Positions 18,546-28,291 are shown, counted from the first letter of the stretch. The stretch: 64,000 nt of DNA from Streptomyces puniciscabiei (GCF_006715785.1 NZ_VFNX01000001.1:124001-188000); one strand, 5' to 3'. Made by a program: numbers and translations. Notes: generated from the sequence alone by a model not told the origin.

Positions 18546-21349
18546 CTTGCCTCCTCGGCAGCGAGGCGGCCCCGGAGGGCGCGCAGGGTGTGCCGCAGCA
18601 GCCCGTAGCAGCGTTCCTCACGGGCCAGATCGACCGGCAGGAGGCGGTTGATCTGCATGTGGGCGAGGCTGCCGAGGAGATGGGCGAGCTGCACCGCGAG
18701 TCGGCCGCGTTCGGCGGCCTTGCGGACCGCTGCGGATGCCGCACGGACCGCAGGCTCCTGGGGCGCGAGGGCCGCCGCGATCCCCATGCGGTGTGCACGG
18801 CCCTCCTCATGGGTGGACCGGTCCCAGGGCAGCAGCAGTTCGCACAGGTAGGCACGAGCCTTCCTGAATTCATCCCGCGTGGCGTGGTCGTCCTGGTGGC
18901 CGGGGAGGAGGTCCATGCGCTCGGCGAGCGGGACGCCCCAGTGGCGGTGGAGGGTGTCCACCGCGGCCACGGCCAGATGCTCGTCCGTCAGTTGCGGCAG
19001 GTCCGCGCGGGCCGCTATCAGTCGGGCGGTGGCGTCGCTGTTGGCCTCAAACAGAAGCTCGACCGAGTCGAACGTGCCGGGGCCGCCGTAGCGCATGGTC
19101 TCGGGGCAATAGCTGTCCATGGTGACGTCCTGGGCGAGGCCGGCGTCCACCAGGCTCCTGCCCCAGGTGGCGAGTCGCCCGAGGACCGACGGCCGTTCGC
19201 TGCGCACCCTGATGCGAAGGTGCGGGCGCGGATCGGCGTACCGGATGTAGAACCAGCGATCCACCGCGTCCTCTGCGCGCAGCTCCGCAATAAGTTCCCG
19301 CAGCGGACCAGCGATGATCTCGTCATGGCGTTCGAAGGCGGCGTACAGTTTGACGTACGACCATTCGCTGCCCGGCGGGTACCGCCGTGAGGGGATCTCC
19401 ACCGGCGGCCCGGCCGGGTGCCGGGCGATGGTCTCGGCCCGGGTGGCCATGACGGGGACGACGATCTCTTCGGTGTATCGCCGCCCGAGGTCGTCGGTCA
19501 GCCAGTGATGCTCGAAGTCGGGCAGCATCTCGTGGAGCAGCACCGTTCCACCGCCCGCGCGGCCGACCTCTTCCCGCAGTTCCGCGACGCAGCGGGGGTG
19601 GTCGAGGTCGAGCAGCAGCCGGTTGTCGAGGTTCACGAAATGCACGTACCGCGGCACGCGCCACCGCTCGCGCCAAGCCGCGAGATCCTCCAGGCCGTGT
19701 GCGTCCAGTCGCCATTCGGCCGGCCGGAGCACTACCTTGCCGCGGGTCACCCGGGGCAGGAAGGTCGCGTTCGACACTGGCCCCCAGTGGAATCCGCCGG
19801 GGAGCACGTACCCGTCCTGCGAGGCCTCCAGCAGGAAGCGGGCAACGTTCGGGGCGGCGAGGGGGCTGAGCATGTGGTGCTGCGTCACGACGATCTCGCG
19901 GTCCAGGCGCCGCGACCACAGGTGGAACCGCCGGTCGTCGGCGCCCACCAGGATGTCGTCCAACGGCAGTACGCGGTCGACCGACACGGAGGGACTGGTG
20001 TTGACGGGTATTTCGTACGTTCCGAGGTCTGGGTGCTCGGCGACGTTCCCGGCCCGGCCGTACGTGGGGAGGTAGGCCACCTCGGCGTATGCCACGTGCG
20101 GCTGAAGTTTCTGCTCCCACCGGGCGAGGTCGCGCAGTTGGTCCGCCAGCCGGTCGCCAAGCAGGTCGAAGAAGCGCCCGAAGGTGCGTCCGCCGTGGGC
20201 GAGGCAGTCGGCGCGGAGGACGGCCCGCCACTCCCCCCGGTCGACGGCCTGCCGGTCGGTGGCCTCGATCTGCAGGTAGAGGTCCACCGTGGGAAGCAAC
20301 GGTCCCACGGTCGCCGCCGGGGCAAGGCGGTCCAGCCAGGCGTCGGTGAGTTCCGCTTCCAGCATCCCCTCGCGCCAGGCCTGGTACGCGAATTCGACGA
20401 CGGCCCTGTCGTAGGAGGAGGTGTCCTCGGGGTCGGTGGCACTGTTGAGCCCACCAGCCGTGCGGGTTGGCTCCGTGTAGGACTCGGGTGCGTCCAGACC
20501 CTGGTCCGGTCCGAGTAGTTCCAGAACTGGCACGCGCACGCCGTGGCCGTACCGTTCGAGGAACTCCTCCCGGTATCGCCTCAGATGTGCGTTGGTGGCA
20601 CCCGTGGCCGCGCTCAGACGCATGAGGACGTCCACCGCGTCGGCCGCCGCCTCGCCCACGGACCGGTTGAGCTCGTCCGAGCGCAGGCCGATGGCGGAGT
20701 CCAGTTGGTACGTCTGTCCCGTGTAACCCGGTACGAGCTTCTCCTGGGCCACTCGCAAGCGGGCGAGCGAGGCAGGGTCGTCTGCGTGCCGGACCATCTC
20801 GACGACCTCGCGCAGTCGTTCGGCCACCTCTGCCGCCTGCGGGATTCCGGCAAGCCCGTCGAGCAGGTACTGCTCCGGCTGGGCGGTCGTCTGGGGCGGG
20901 CGAAGGTCGCTGGTGAGGAAGTTCAGATCCCACAACCGCTGGAGGAGGTTCTCCTTCTGCGGACCGGTCGCCTCGGGGAAGGCGGCCGTTAGCGCGTCGA
21001 TGAGCTCAGGGTAGGTCACGGGGGTGGCGGCCGCGTTCAGCACTGTGTGGACGGCGGGGGTTGCCCGGACGCGCACCGACGTGCGGTCGCTGTTCCCGTA
21101 GACGTCGGCGTGTGGCAGGACCACCCGGTCGCCGGAGACATGGACTGTCGCGTTACGGACGATTCTGAGGCTCCGCCAGATCTCATGGTCGTCCTCAAGC
21201 CGTTTGATGCAGGCGAGGATCCATGCCATGTCCGCGCGCACCCGGGTGCTGCTGATCACGGGGGTCTCCAACCGGGCGGTGGTACGTCCGGAGAAGGTCC
21301 CGGCGGCGACGCCCGAGAACGCCCCGAAGGGTGTGGGCCGGGTCGACAT
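18542..21349 (-). CDS. Lantibiotic dehydratase (full-length LanB type), 5'-truncated
   Basis: 935 residues from the ATG at 21349. A LanB protein glutamylates Ser/Thr of a precursor peptide using Glu-tRNA and eliminates glutamate to give Dha/Dhb. The glutamylation domain is visible from its middle motif RPTPFGAFSGVAAG. The C-terminal part (about 665-935, WFYIRYADPRPHLRIRVRS to MQINRLLPVDLAREERCY) is the SpaB_C elimination domain. Reading the frame upstream of the ATG gives RLWRYVTRM directly before STRPTPFG, as in intact LanB proteins, then a stop near 21388. So the first roughly 70-100 residues are missing and foreign DNA begins near 21380. Probably non-functional. No precursor peptide or LanC cyclase gene remains in view. 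Confidence 0.88.
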   Translation of the reverse strand: MSTRPTPFGAFSGVAAGTFSGRTTARLETPVISSTRVRADMAWILACIKRLEDDHEIWRSLRIVRNATVHVSGDRVVLPHADVYGNSDRTSVRVRATPAVHTVLNAAATPVTYPELIDALTAAFPEATGPQKENLLQRLWDLNFLTSDLRPPQTTAQPEQYLLDGLAGIPQAAEVAERLREVVEMVRHADDPASLARLRVAQEKLVPGYTGQTYQLDSAIGLRSDELNRSVGEAAADAVDVLMRLSAATGATNAHLRRYREEFLERYGHGVRVPVLELLGPDQGLDAPESYTEPTRTAGGLNSATDPEDTSSYDRAVVEFAYQAWREGMLEAELTDAWLDRLAPAATVGPLLPTVDLYLQIEATDRQAVDRGEWRAVLRADCLAHGGRTFGRFFDLLGDRLADQLRDLARWEQKLQPHVAYAEVAYLPTYGRAGNVAEHPDLGTYEIPVNTSPSVSVDRVLPLDDILVGADDRRFHLWSRRLDREIVVTQHHMLSPLAAPNVARFLLEASQDGYVLPGGFHWGPVSNATFLPRVTRGKVVLRPAEWRLDAHGLEDLAAWRERWRVPRYVHFVNLDNRLLLDLDHPRCVAELREEVGRAGGGTVLLHEMLPDFEHHWLTDDLGRRYTEEIVVPVMATRAETIARHPAGPPVEIPSRRYPPGSEWSYVKLYAAFERHDEIIAGPLRELIAELRAEDAVDRWFYIRYADPRPHLRIRVRSERPSVLGRLATWGRSLVDAGLAQDVTMDSYCPETMRYGGPGTFDSVELLFEANSDATARLIAARADLPQLTDEHLAVAAVDTLHRHWGVPLAERMDLLPGHQDDHATRDEFRKARAYLCELLLPWDRSTHEEGRAHRMGIAAALAPQEPAVRAASAAVRKAAERGRLAVQLAHLLGSLAHMQINRLLPVDLAREERCYGLLRHTLRALRGRLAAEEAR

Positions 21350-21404
21350 CCGGGTGACATAGCGCCACAGCCGTGAAAAGCGCGTCTACCGGTCCTGGTC
21401 CTCG

Positions 21405-22886
21405 ATGACCCGGCGCCTCGACCCGGCACCACACGACCGCCGCAAGCGGCTGTCGCTCAGCGAGGCCAAGAAGATCCGACGGAAGTGGAATGCCCGCGAC
21501 AACCAGGACACCGTGCGCAACCTGGAGGCCATCGCCCAGGATCTGATTCTCGCTCCGGCGATGGCTTCCTACCGGCGCGGCGACTTCGCTCGGTGGCCTG
21601 GCCACATCGCGGTCGACGACACTCCGGTTCCGGTCTGGGGCAAAGAGCCGGACTACCACCAGGACCGGGCCTCGCTCGAGATCACCGCCGGGATGTACGT
21701 GAAGGGAGGAACGCAGATGAAGTCGGGGCCCAGCAGCAAAGCTGGGGCCTCCATGAACACTGGCACCCGGCGCGGCACGGCAAACAAGCCAGTGCCTCGC
21801 AAGACCAAGGCGACACGGGAGAAGAAGGCCAAGGCGCCGGAGAAGAGAAAGTTCCGCTACGCCATGATGGCCGCGTTCCCAGGCCATGGCCATGGTGACC
21901 TCGCCGGCGCCTACCCCGCGGTCTGCCTCGGCATGGTCCTCCACACCCCGGGCACCGAACCCGGCCCGGCCGCCCTGCGCGCCATCCAGCCGGCCTTCGA
22001 ACGAGGCCTGGTCAAAGACCTGTTCTGCGCCGACCGGGGCATCACCCAGGCCAAGCCTCACCACCTGCATCTGCAGCTGCTCAAACTCGGCCTCAACACA
22101 GTGAAGCACTACAACGACGACAAGGTCGACCGGCAGGGAGAGTTCCGCGGCATGCAGCTGGTCGGCGGCGAGTTCTACTGCCCGCTGATGCCCACCCCGC
22201 TCATCACCGCGGGCGCCACATACATCGACAGCCGCACGGACGAGGACCGCGCCCACGCACTCAACCTGATCCAGTCCCGGAAGGACTACCAGGCCAAGAT
22301 CAAGGAGTACGGGCCCGCAGGGGACCAGCGTCGACAGTGCCCCGCCCTCGGGTCCCACGCCACGGTCACCTGCTACCGCCGGCCCCAGCCACGCCCGTCC
22401 ACCGTCGTCGACCTCGACGCCCCCACTGTCCGTACCCCGGCAGCCCTGCCCACCGTCCCCAGGCCCAAGCGGGACACCCCCGTCTACCCCGACATCTGCA
22501 CGGGGAAGAGCATCACCGTCCCGGGCACCGTGTTGGCCAAGTGGCGGCAGAAATACCCCCTGTTCACCCCTCTGTGGCAGAAAGCCTGGTCCGGACTGCG
22601 CAGCCAGAACGAGGGCGGCAACGGCAACCTCAAGAAGTCCGCCCTCGACAGCATCGACGATCCCCAGCTCCGCCTGCCGCACGGACGCGTCGCGCAGACC
22701 CTGCTCAATGCCGTCATCATCTTCGTGGCGAACCTCAGAGCCATCCGACGGTTCCTCCGCGACCAGGGCATCCAGCCCCGCAAAGCCAGCACGCAGAGCG
22801 CCGCAACCCAACCCGGTGAGCCCTCGGACCCGTCCCTGGCGCGACCGCTTACGACCGAGCAGGTCGAGCCTCCGCCACGCGAGTGA
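21405..22886 (+). CDS. DDE-transposase-like protein, probably N-terminally truncated
   Basis: 493 residues from ATG 21405; homologous-looking sequence (KRVYRSWSSMTRRL) begins a few codons earlier, near 21378, right at the break with lanB. Candidate DDE residues are spread through it: Asp in HIAVDDTPVPVWG, Asp in FCADRGITQAKP, and Glu in NEGGNGNLKKSA. A Lys-rich insert lies near residues 125-150. A C-terminal helix (RVAQTLLNAVIIFVANLRAIRR) follows. I could not place it in a named IS family. A strong terminator follows 36 bp after the stop. Because its 5' end abuts the break in lanB, it is probably part of the DNA that cut the RiPP operon. Confidence 0.6.
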   Translation: MTRRLDPAPHDRRKRLSLSEAKKIRRKWNARDNQDTVRNLEAIAQDLILAPAMASYRRGDFARWPGHIAVDDTPVPVWGKEPDYHQDRASLEITAGMYVKGGTQMKSGPSSKAGASMNTGTRRGTANKPVPRKTKATREKKAKAPEKRKFRYAMMAAFPGHGHGDLAGAYPAVCLGMVLHTPGTEPGPAALRAIQPAFERGLVKDLFCADRGITQAKPHHLHLQLLKLGLNTVKHYNDDKVDRQGEFRGMQLVGGEFYCPLMPTPLITAGATYIDSRTDEDRAHALNLIQSRKDYQAKIKEYGPAGDQRRQCPALGSHATVTCYRRPQPRPSTVVDLDAPTVRTPAALPTVPRPKRDTPVYPDICTGKSITVPGTVLAKWRQKYPLFTPLWQKAWSGLRSQNEGGNGNLKKSALDSIDDPQLRLPHGRVAQTLLNAVIIFVANLRAIRRFLRDQGIQPRKASTQSAATQPGEPSDPSLARPLTTEQVEPPPRE

Positions 22887-22921
22887 CGCACCTCCGCCGC
22901 GCTCCGCCCCCTGAAAACCCC

Positions 22922-22962
22922 ACATGCCTGCGCCACGGCTACCAGCCGTCGCGCAGGCATGT
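22922..22962 (+). terminator. Long near-perfect hairpin terminator
   Basis: Left arm 22922-22940 and right arm 22944-22962 pair almost perfectly: ACATGCCTGCGC with GCGCAGGCATGT, then one mismatch, then ACGGCT with AGCCGT around a 3-base loop. It lies 36 bp downstream of the transposase-like gene. Confidence 0.85.
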
Positions 22963-23061
22963 CCTGTTTCCGCAGGTGAGGGGCGCAGTACCTGGACCGC
23001 CACCGCCTCACCCCCTCACCGAGCCGATCACGAGGCCCGAAGGCCCCAGAAACGACGAAAT

Positions 23062-23091
23062 ACCGGTGAGTCACATGACTCGACCGGTAAT
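23062..23091. repeat. Interrupted palindrome
   Basis: TACCGGT, AGTCA, TGACT and ACCGGTA form two nested inverted arms around a CA centre. It lies about 35 bp before the 23.1-kb copy of the dispersed 55-bp repeat. It may be an element end or a protein-binding site; no gene starts nearby. Confidence 0.45.
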
Positions 23092-23126
23092 TCGTGAACG
23101 CTTCGGGACGATCTCGTGAACGTCCC

Positions 23127-23181
23127 ACTCTGTGTCCGAGGGGCGAGTTGACGACTGACGATACGGGCGTGGTGGCTCAAG
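23127..23181 (+). repeat. Copy B of the dispersed 55-bp repeat
   Basis: Matches 6730-6784 in the same orientation. The flanking bases (TCTCGTGAACGTCCC) also match, inverted, the relic at 13485-13505, so this is the longest copy in the window. Confidence 0.6.
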
Positions 23182-23742
23182 GGGATCTCCGCCTCTGAGA
23201 TGGCTGCCGGCACAGGCGGTGGGCCATCTGACTGAAGAACGCCCGCGCCGGCGCCCGGAAGGCTGCCTGGATCGAGCAGCGGCGTACCGAGGGCCTGCCC
23301 GTGAAGTCGGCGGCCGGGGCGCTGCCAGTCACCAGCCTGTGTGGCCCGCGTTCGACGCGACCATGGGGAGCCGATCCGGTGCTTGAACCTCGAACGCTCA
23401 TAACCAGTACGGTCCTCGGCCGCACCGGTGGTTGCGCGAAGGGGTCGCGCGCCGGAGCGGTGACGGCCTCACCGGCTGTGGCAGCCGGGGTGGCGTGCGC
23501 GGCAGTCGTCGGGACCGGGGCGCTGCGAGGGCAGCGGCAGCGTACGGACGGGTGGCGCGGGACCGGGATCCTTCGAGGAGCGCAGACAGGCCGTGATCCT
23601 CGTAGCGGCTTTCTCCAGCCACCCGTCCGGCACCCGAGGACTGCGCCGTCCGATCGGGCGGAGGCCGCCGCCCCCAAGAACGGGAGCGGCCGATCTGCTA
23701 CGGCTTGTTCATCGCGCACCTGTCCTGCGAAGTACCGCCTGG

Positions 23743-23766
23743 TTGCGCATTTGCGCAATGCGGCAA
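23743..23766. promoter_or_regulatory. Palindromic operator candidate, site 1 (perfect match)
   Basis: Fits TTGC-N4-TTGCGCAA-N4-GCAA exactly, with spacers GCAT and TGCG. It is the only copy outside the 31-47 kb island. No convincing gene adjoins it; the nearest clear gene is the synthetase 570 bp downstream. Confidence 0.55.
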
Positions 23767-24192
23767 GCTAAGCTTGTGCCGCGGACTCAAGCCGCGCGCC
23801 TGTCGGATGAGCGCCGCAGGGAGCCGAGGCGGGCTGCAGGCTCCCGAATCGGCGGCAGAAGTATCCCGCCGCCCTGCCTGGCCGGGGGGCGCAGGAACGC
23901 AGGAACACTGAAGACATGAGCAGAGGGCGGGGCATGATCGGGCCGAACGCGGCCAGGAATCCCGACGTGATGCGGCTGGTCGTCACCGAAGGGCACCGGC
24001 TGTGCGGCCACAGCGTCCACCACGACACGGCGATGGACCGCAAACCGGCCTCCTACCAGCACAGCGGGGTCGTCGGCGCGGAGCGGATCATCGAATGCCC
24101 GGGGTACGGACGATCGTCGACAACCCGTTCGACTTCCCGGTGCGGTGAGATGGTCTACCGGCGGCAGGGCACGGCGGGGTGAATTTTGGTAT

Positions 24193-24251
24193 TTGATTCA
24201 CCAATTTCCTCCCATGGGCAGGTTGTGAATCAATTGCACCGAGTTGGTGAA
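24193..24251. promoter_or_regulatory. Nested inverted repeats in the AT-rich region upstream of the synthetase
   Basis: Two overlapping inverted pairs: TTGATTCAC (24193-24201) with GTGAATCAA (24225-24233), and TTCACCAA (24197-24204) with TTGGTGAA (24244-24251). The region is markedly AT-rich for this genome and ends 80 bp before the start codon, so a promoter with an operator is likely. The binding protein is unknown. Confidence 0.5.
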
Positions 24252-24331
24252 CGCGTCCTGTGACGAAGGGCGTCTGACAGGCCGTAAAGGGCCTACCGGC
24301 CCGTCGAACATGGAAATCCAAAGGCGCGACC

Positions 24332-27300
24332 TTGACCTCGACCGCACTCGATGCCTCACACCCTTTCTCGGAAGTCCCGACGAACCGGGCCCTGTTCCGC
24401 TCCGGGGCAGCCGCGCCACCCCGCACCCTCGTCGACGTCCTGGAGGCGACCGCCGCGCTGCACCCGCACGCACCCGCGCTGGACGCAGGCGCCGAGGTGC
24501 TGTCCTACCGGGAGCTGTGCACCGAGGCCCGCGCCCGCGCGCGGCGGCTCACCGAGCGGGGCATCGGCCCCGGCGACCGGGTGGGCGTACGAGTGCCATC
24601 GGGCACCGCGGAGTTGTACCTGTCGATCCTCGCGGTCCTGCACTGCGGTGCGGCCTACGTCCCGGTCGACGCCGACGACCCCGAGGAGCGCGCCGCGACC
24701 GTGTTCAGCGAGGCCGGCGTGTGTCACGTCCTCGGGCCGCACCCGCAACCCGCCGAGCTGGTACCGCCGTCCGGAGCGGCCATGGGCTCCACACCGGCAC
24801 CCGCGGACGACGCCTGGATCATCTTCACGTCCGGCTCGACCGGCGCGCCCAAGGGCGTGGCCGTCACCCACCGCTCCGCCGCGGCCTTCGTCGACGCGGA
24901 GGCCGGGCTGTTCCTGCGCGACCGGCCCCTCGGCCCGGGCGACCGCGTCCTGGCCGGCCTTTCGGTCGCATTCGACGCCTCCTGCGAGGAGATGTGGCTC
25001 GCTTGGTGCTCCGGCGCCTGCCTGGTGCCGGCCGAACGGTCCCTGGTGCGCGCCGGGCTCGAACTCGGCCCCTGGTTGGACGCCCGCGGCATCACCGCCG
25101 TCTCCACCGTGCCCACGCTCTTGGCGATGTGGCCGGAGGAGGCGCTGCGCCGGGTCCGGTTGCTGATCCTGGGCGGCGAGGCCTGCCCGCCCGGACTCGT
25201 CGAACGGTTCGCCCGCCCCGAGCGGGAAATGTGGAACACCTACGGCCCCACGGAGACCACCGTCGTGGCCTGCGCCGCCCGGCTGGAGCCCGGGCAGCCG
25301 GTGCGCATCGGGCTGCCGCTCGCCGGCTGGGAGTTGGCAGTGGTGGACGAGGCCGGGAATCCCGTCGCCTTCGGCGAGCAGGGCGAACTGGTCATCGCCG
25401 GCGTCGGAACCGCCCGCTACCTCGACCCGGTCAAGGACGCGGAACGCTTCCGGCCGAGCCCGGCGCTGGGCCCGCCGCGCGCCTATCGCTCGGGCGACCT
25501 GGTGCGCGCCGACGCCGAGGGACTGGTGTTCCTCGGTCGCGCCGACGACCAGGTCAAGCTCGGCGGACGCCGTGTCGAACTCGGCGAGATCGACACGGCC
25601 CTGCTCGCCCTGCCCGGGGTGCGCGGCGCGGCGGCGGCCGTACAGGCCACCGCGGCCGGCGCCCAGGTGCTGGTCGGCTACATCGTCGCGCAGGAGACCG
25701 CCGACGGCCGCTCGGCCTTCGACGCCGACAAGGCCAGGGCGCTGCTGGGCGAGCGGCTCCCCGCACCGCTGGTGCCTGTGCTGGCCGAGGTGGCGGACCT
25801 GCCCACGCGGGCGTCCGGAAAGGTGGACCGCAAGGCGCTGCCCTGGCCGGTGCAGCTGGCCGGTGCCGGGCACGGTGGCGAGGCGGCCCACCGGTTGCAC
25901 GGGACCGCCGCCCGGCTGGCGGACGTATGGGAGGAGTTGCTGGGCCTGCGGCCCGGCCCGGGCAGCGACTTCGTCGAGCTGGGCGGCACCAGCCTGACCG
26001 CCGCCCGGATGGCCTCGATGCTGCGCCGGGACTACCCGGGCCTTTCGGTCGCCGACCTCTACCGGCATCCGGTCCTGCAGAGCATGGCCGACCATCTCGA
26101 CTCCCTGACCGGCACCGCAGCGGAGGTGCGCCCCGCCCGGCCCGTGCCCCGACGGACCGCCGTGGTGCAGTTCCTCGTCTCCCTGGCCGGTTACGGCGTC
26201 ACCGGATTGCGGGGCCTGGTCGGGCTGGCCGCGGCGGACGACGTCATCGGCTGGATCGCGCCGCACCGGTGGGCGCCGCACACCTCGTGGTGGCTGGTCG
26301 TGGCCGGGTGGGTGCTGCTGTTCAGCGCGCCCGCGCGCTGCCTGCTCGGGGCGGCCCTCGCCCGCGCACTGGCCGGCTCGATCACTCCGGGCGCCCATCC
26401 GCGCGGCGGCGCCGTCCACCTGCGCCTGTGGAGCGCGGAGCGTGCGGTCGTGGCGTTCGGCGTACCGTCCCTGCTCGGCACCCCCTGGGCAGCGCTGTAC
26501 GCCCGGACCCTCGGCTGCCGCACCGGGCGGGACATATGGCTGCACGCCATGCCCCCGGTGACGGGCCTGGCCGAGCTGGGCGACGGGTGCAGTGTCGAAC
26601 CGGAGGCGGACATCGCAGGCTGGTGGCTCGACGGCGACAGGCTGCACGTCGGCAGGGTCGTCGTCGGCGCGGACGCCCGGGTGGGCCACCGCAGCACCCT
26701 GCTGCCGGGCGCTGTCCTCGGCCATGGTGCGGAACTCGCTGCCGGCGGCTGCCTGGGCGGCCGTATCCCCGACGGCCAGGTATGGACCGGCTCCCCCGCC
26801 CGGCCGGCTGCACCCACCGAATGCCTCGCCGAGCCGAACTGGCCCGCCCCGCCGACGGACCGCCGGCGCCGCTGGCACCTCGCCTACGCGCTGTCGCTCG
26901 CCCTGCTGCCACTGCTGTCGTTGCTGGCCGCCGCCCCGGCGCTCGCCGTCACCTGGCTGCTGGTGCGCGGTACGGCCACGCTGTCCGGGGCGACCTGGCG
27001 GCTGCTCGCGGCGGCACCCCTGTTCGCCGTGCTGACCACCGTGTGCGGCATGCTCATCACCGCGCTCACCGTGCGCCTGCTGAGCCGCGGGATCGCGCCC
27101 GGCCTGCACCGCGCCGACGGGGGCGTGGCCTGGCGGGCGTGGCTGGTGACTCTGCTGCTCGACGGCGCTCGGAGCAGCCTGTTCCCGCTCTACGCGAGCC
27201 TCGCCACACCCGCCTGGCTGCGCCTCCTCGGCGCCCGGGTCGGCCGCGGCGCCGAGATCTCGACCGTGCTGCCGCTGCCGTCGCTGCTCCGGGTCGAGGA

Positions 27301-28291
27301 CGGGGCGTTCCTCGCCGACGACACGCTCGTGGCCCCCTTCGAACTGCGTGGCGGATGGATGCGGTTGGGGGCCGTGCGGATCGGCAGGCGGGCCTTCGTC
27401 GGCAACTCCGGCATTGTTGGCCCCGGCCGTGAGGTGGCCGACCACGCCCTGGTTGGCGTGCTGTCCGACGCACCGGCGCACGCCGAGCCGCACTCGTCGT
27501 GGATCGGCCGGCCCGCGATGCCGCTGCCCCGCGTGGCCGGGATCGCCGACGCGGCGCGGACGTTCGCCCCGCCCAGGCGGCTGGTGGCGGCCCGCGCGGC
27601 CGTCGAGGCGTGCCGCGTGCTGCCGGTGATCCTCGGCACGCTGCTGGCCGAGGGCCTGCTACTGGCCCAGCAGAGGGCCCTGGACGTGGGCGGCTTGTCC
27701 CTGGCGGCACTCGCGGGCGTCCCGCTGCTGCTGGCCGCGTCCCTGGTGGCCTGCCTGACCACGACCGCCGCCAAGTGGCTGCTCGTGGGCCGGTTCCGTC
27801 CGGTGGAGCGGCCCCTGTGGTCGTCGTTCGTGTGGCGCAACGAGTTGTTCGACACGTTCGTGGAGGTGCTGGCCGTGCCGTGGGGCATCGCCGCGCACCT
27901 GGGCACGCCTGTGGTGAACTGGTGGCTGCGCAGCCTCGGCGCGCGCATCGGACGCGGGGTGTGGTGCGACACGTACTGGCTGCCGGAGTCAGATCTGGTG
28001 AGCATCGGGGACGGCGCCACCGTCAACCGTGGCTGTGTGCTGCAGACCCACCTCTTCCACGACCGGATCATGCGGATGGACAGCGTGCGCCTGGCTGCCG
28101 GCGCCTCCTTGGGCCCGCACAGCATCGCCCTGCCCGGCACCGCGATCGGCGCCGGTACGTCCATCGCCTCGGCGTCCCTGGTGATGCGCGGGGAGACGGT
28201 GCCCGACGGCACCCGTTGGGCCGGCAACCCCATCGCCGGCATCCCCGCGGCCCGCCCCGCCGCCCGGCTCACCGAAGGGGAAACGGCATGA
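24332..28291 (+). CDS. pls: Epsilon-poly-L-lysine synthetase-type NRPS (Pls family)
   Basis: 1319 residues, the length of known Pls enzymes. It makes an isopeptide-linked cationic homopolymer at the membrane. An adenylation domain (about 20-510) has IIFTSGSTGAPKG, NTYGPTETT, YRSGDLVR and the catalytic lysine motif SGKVDRKALP. A carrier domain has Ser554 in GGTSLTAARM. The remainder alternates about six transmembrane helices with three left-handed beta-helix/acyltransferase-like soluble domains (DGCSVEPEADIAGWW, STVLPLPSLLRVEDGAFLADD, NRGCVLQTHLFHDRIM), the unique Pls tail that links residues without condensation domains. TTG at 24332 matches the expected N-terminus and has AAAGG upstream. The substrate (lysine, ornithine or diaminobutyrate) is not decided by eye. 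The next gene overlaps (ATGA). Confidence 0.92.
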   Translation: MTSTALDASHPFSEVPTNRALFRSGAAAPPRTLVDVLEATAALHPHAPALDAGAEVLSYRELCTEARARARRLTERGIGPGDRVGVRVPSGTAELYLSILAVLHCGAAYVPVDADDPEERAATVFSEAGVCHVLGPHPQPAELVPPSGAAMGSTPAPADDAWIIFTSGSTGAPKGVAVTHRSAAAFVDAEAGLFLRDRPLGPGDRVLAGLSVAFDASCEEMWLAWCSGACLVPAERSLVRAGLELGPWLDARGITAVSTVPTLLAMWPEEALRRVRLLILGGEACPPGLVERFARPEREMWNTYGPTETTVVACAARLEPGQPVRIGLPLAGWELAVVDEAGNPVAFGEQGELVIAGVGTARYLDPVKDAERFRPSPALGPPRAYRSGDLVRADAEGLVFLGRADDQVKLGGRRVELGEIDTALLALPGVRGAAAAVQATAAGAQVLVGYIVAQETADGRSAFDADKARALLGERLPAPLVPVLAEVADLPTRASGKVDRKALPWPVQLAGAGHGGEAAHRLHGTAARLADVWEELLGLRPGPGSDFVELGGTSLTAARMASMLRRDYPGLSVADLYRHPVLQSMADHLDSLTGTAAEVRPARPVPRRTAVVQFLVSLAGYGVTGLRGLVGLAAADDVIGWIAPHRWAPHTSWWLVVAGWVLLFSAPARCLLGAALARALAGSITPGAHPRGGAVHLRLWSAERAVVAFGVPSLLGTPWAALYARTLGCRTGRDIWLHAMPPVTGLAELGDGCSVEPEADIAGWWLDGDRLHVGRVVVGADARVGHRSTLLPGAVLGHGAELAAGGCLGGRIPDGQVWTGSPARPAAPTECLAEPNWPAPPTDRRRRWHLAYALSLALLPLLSLLAAAPALAVTWLLVRGTATLSGATWRLLAAAPLFAVLTTVCGMLITALTVRLLSRGIAPGLHRADGGVAWRAWLVTLLLDGARSSLFPLYASLATPAWLRLLGARVGRGAEISTVLPLPSLLRVEDGAFLADDTLVAPFELRGGWMRLGAVRIGRRAFVGNSGIVGPGREVADHALVGVLSDAPAHAEPHSSWIGRPAMPLPRVAGIADAARTFAPPRRLVAARAAVEACRVLPVILGTLLAEGLLLAQQRALDVGGLSLAALAGVPLLLAASLVACLTTTAAKWLLVGRFRPVERPLWSSFVWRNELFDTFVEVLAVPWGIAAHLGTPVVNWWLRSLGARIGRGVWCDTYWLPESDLVSIGDGATVNRGCVLQTHLFHDRIMRMDSVRLAAGASLGPHSIALPGTAIGAGTSIASASLVMRGETVPDGTRWAGNPIAGIPAARPAARLTEGETA

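Larger units (their letters stand above)
23182..24331. other. Long region without a supported gene, upstream of the poly-amino-acid synthetase
   Basis: Open frames here (for example 23177-23758 minus, 23301-23771 plus, 23916-24182 plus) have no recognisable domains or convincing ribosome sites. The region contains one perfect copy of the TTGC-type palindrome (23743-23766) and, at 24193-24251, nested inverted repeats in the AT-rich leader of the next gene. It may hold eroded gene debris. Confidence 0.45.

Noticed and set aside
24356..27493. A 1045-codon minus-strand open frame opposite the poly-amino-acid synthetase
   Set aside because: Antisense to a clear Pls enzyme; composition is dominated by Gly, Arg, Ala and Gln, and no domain is visible.
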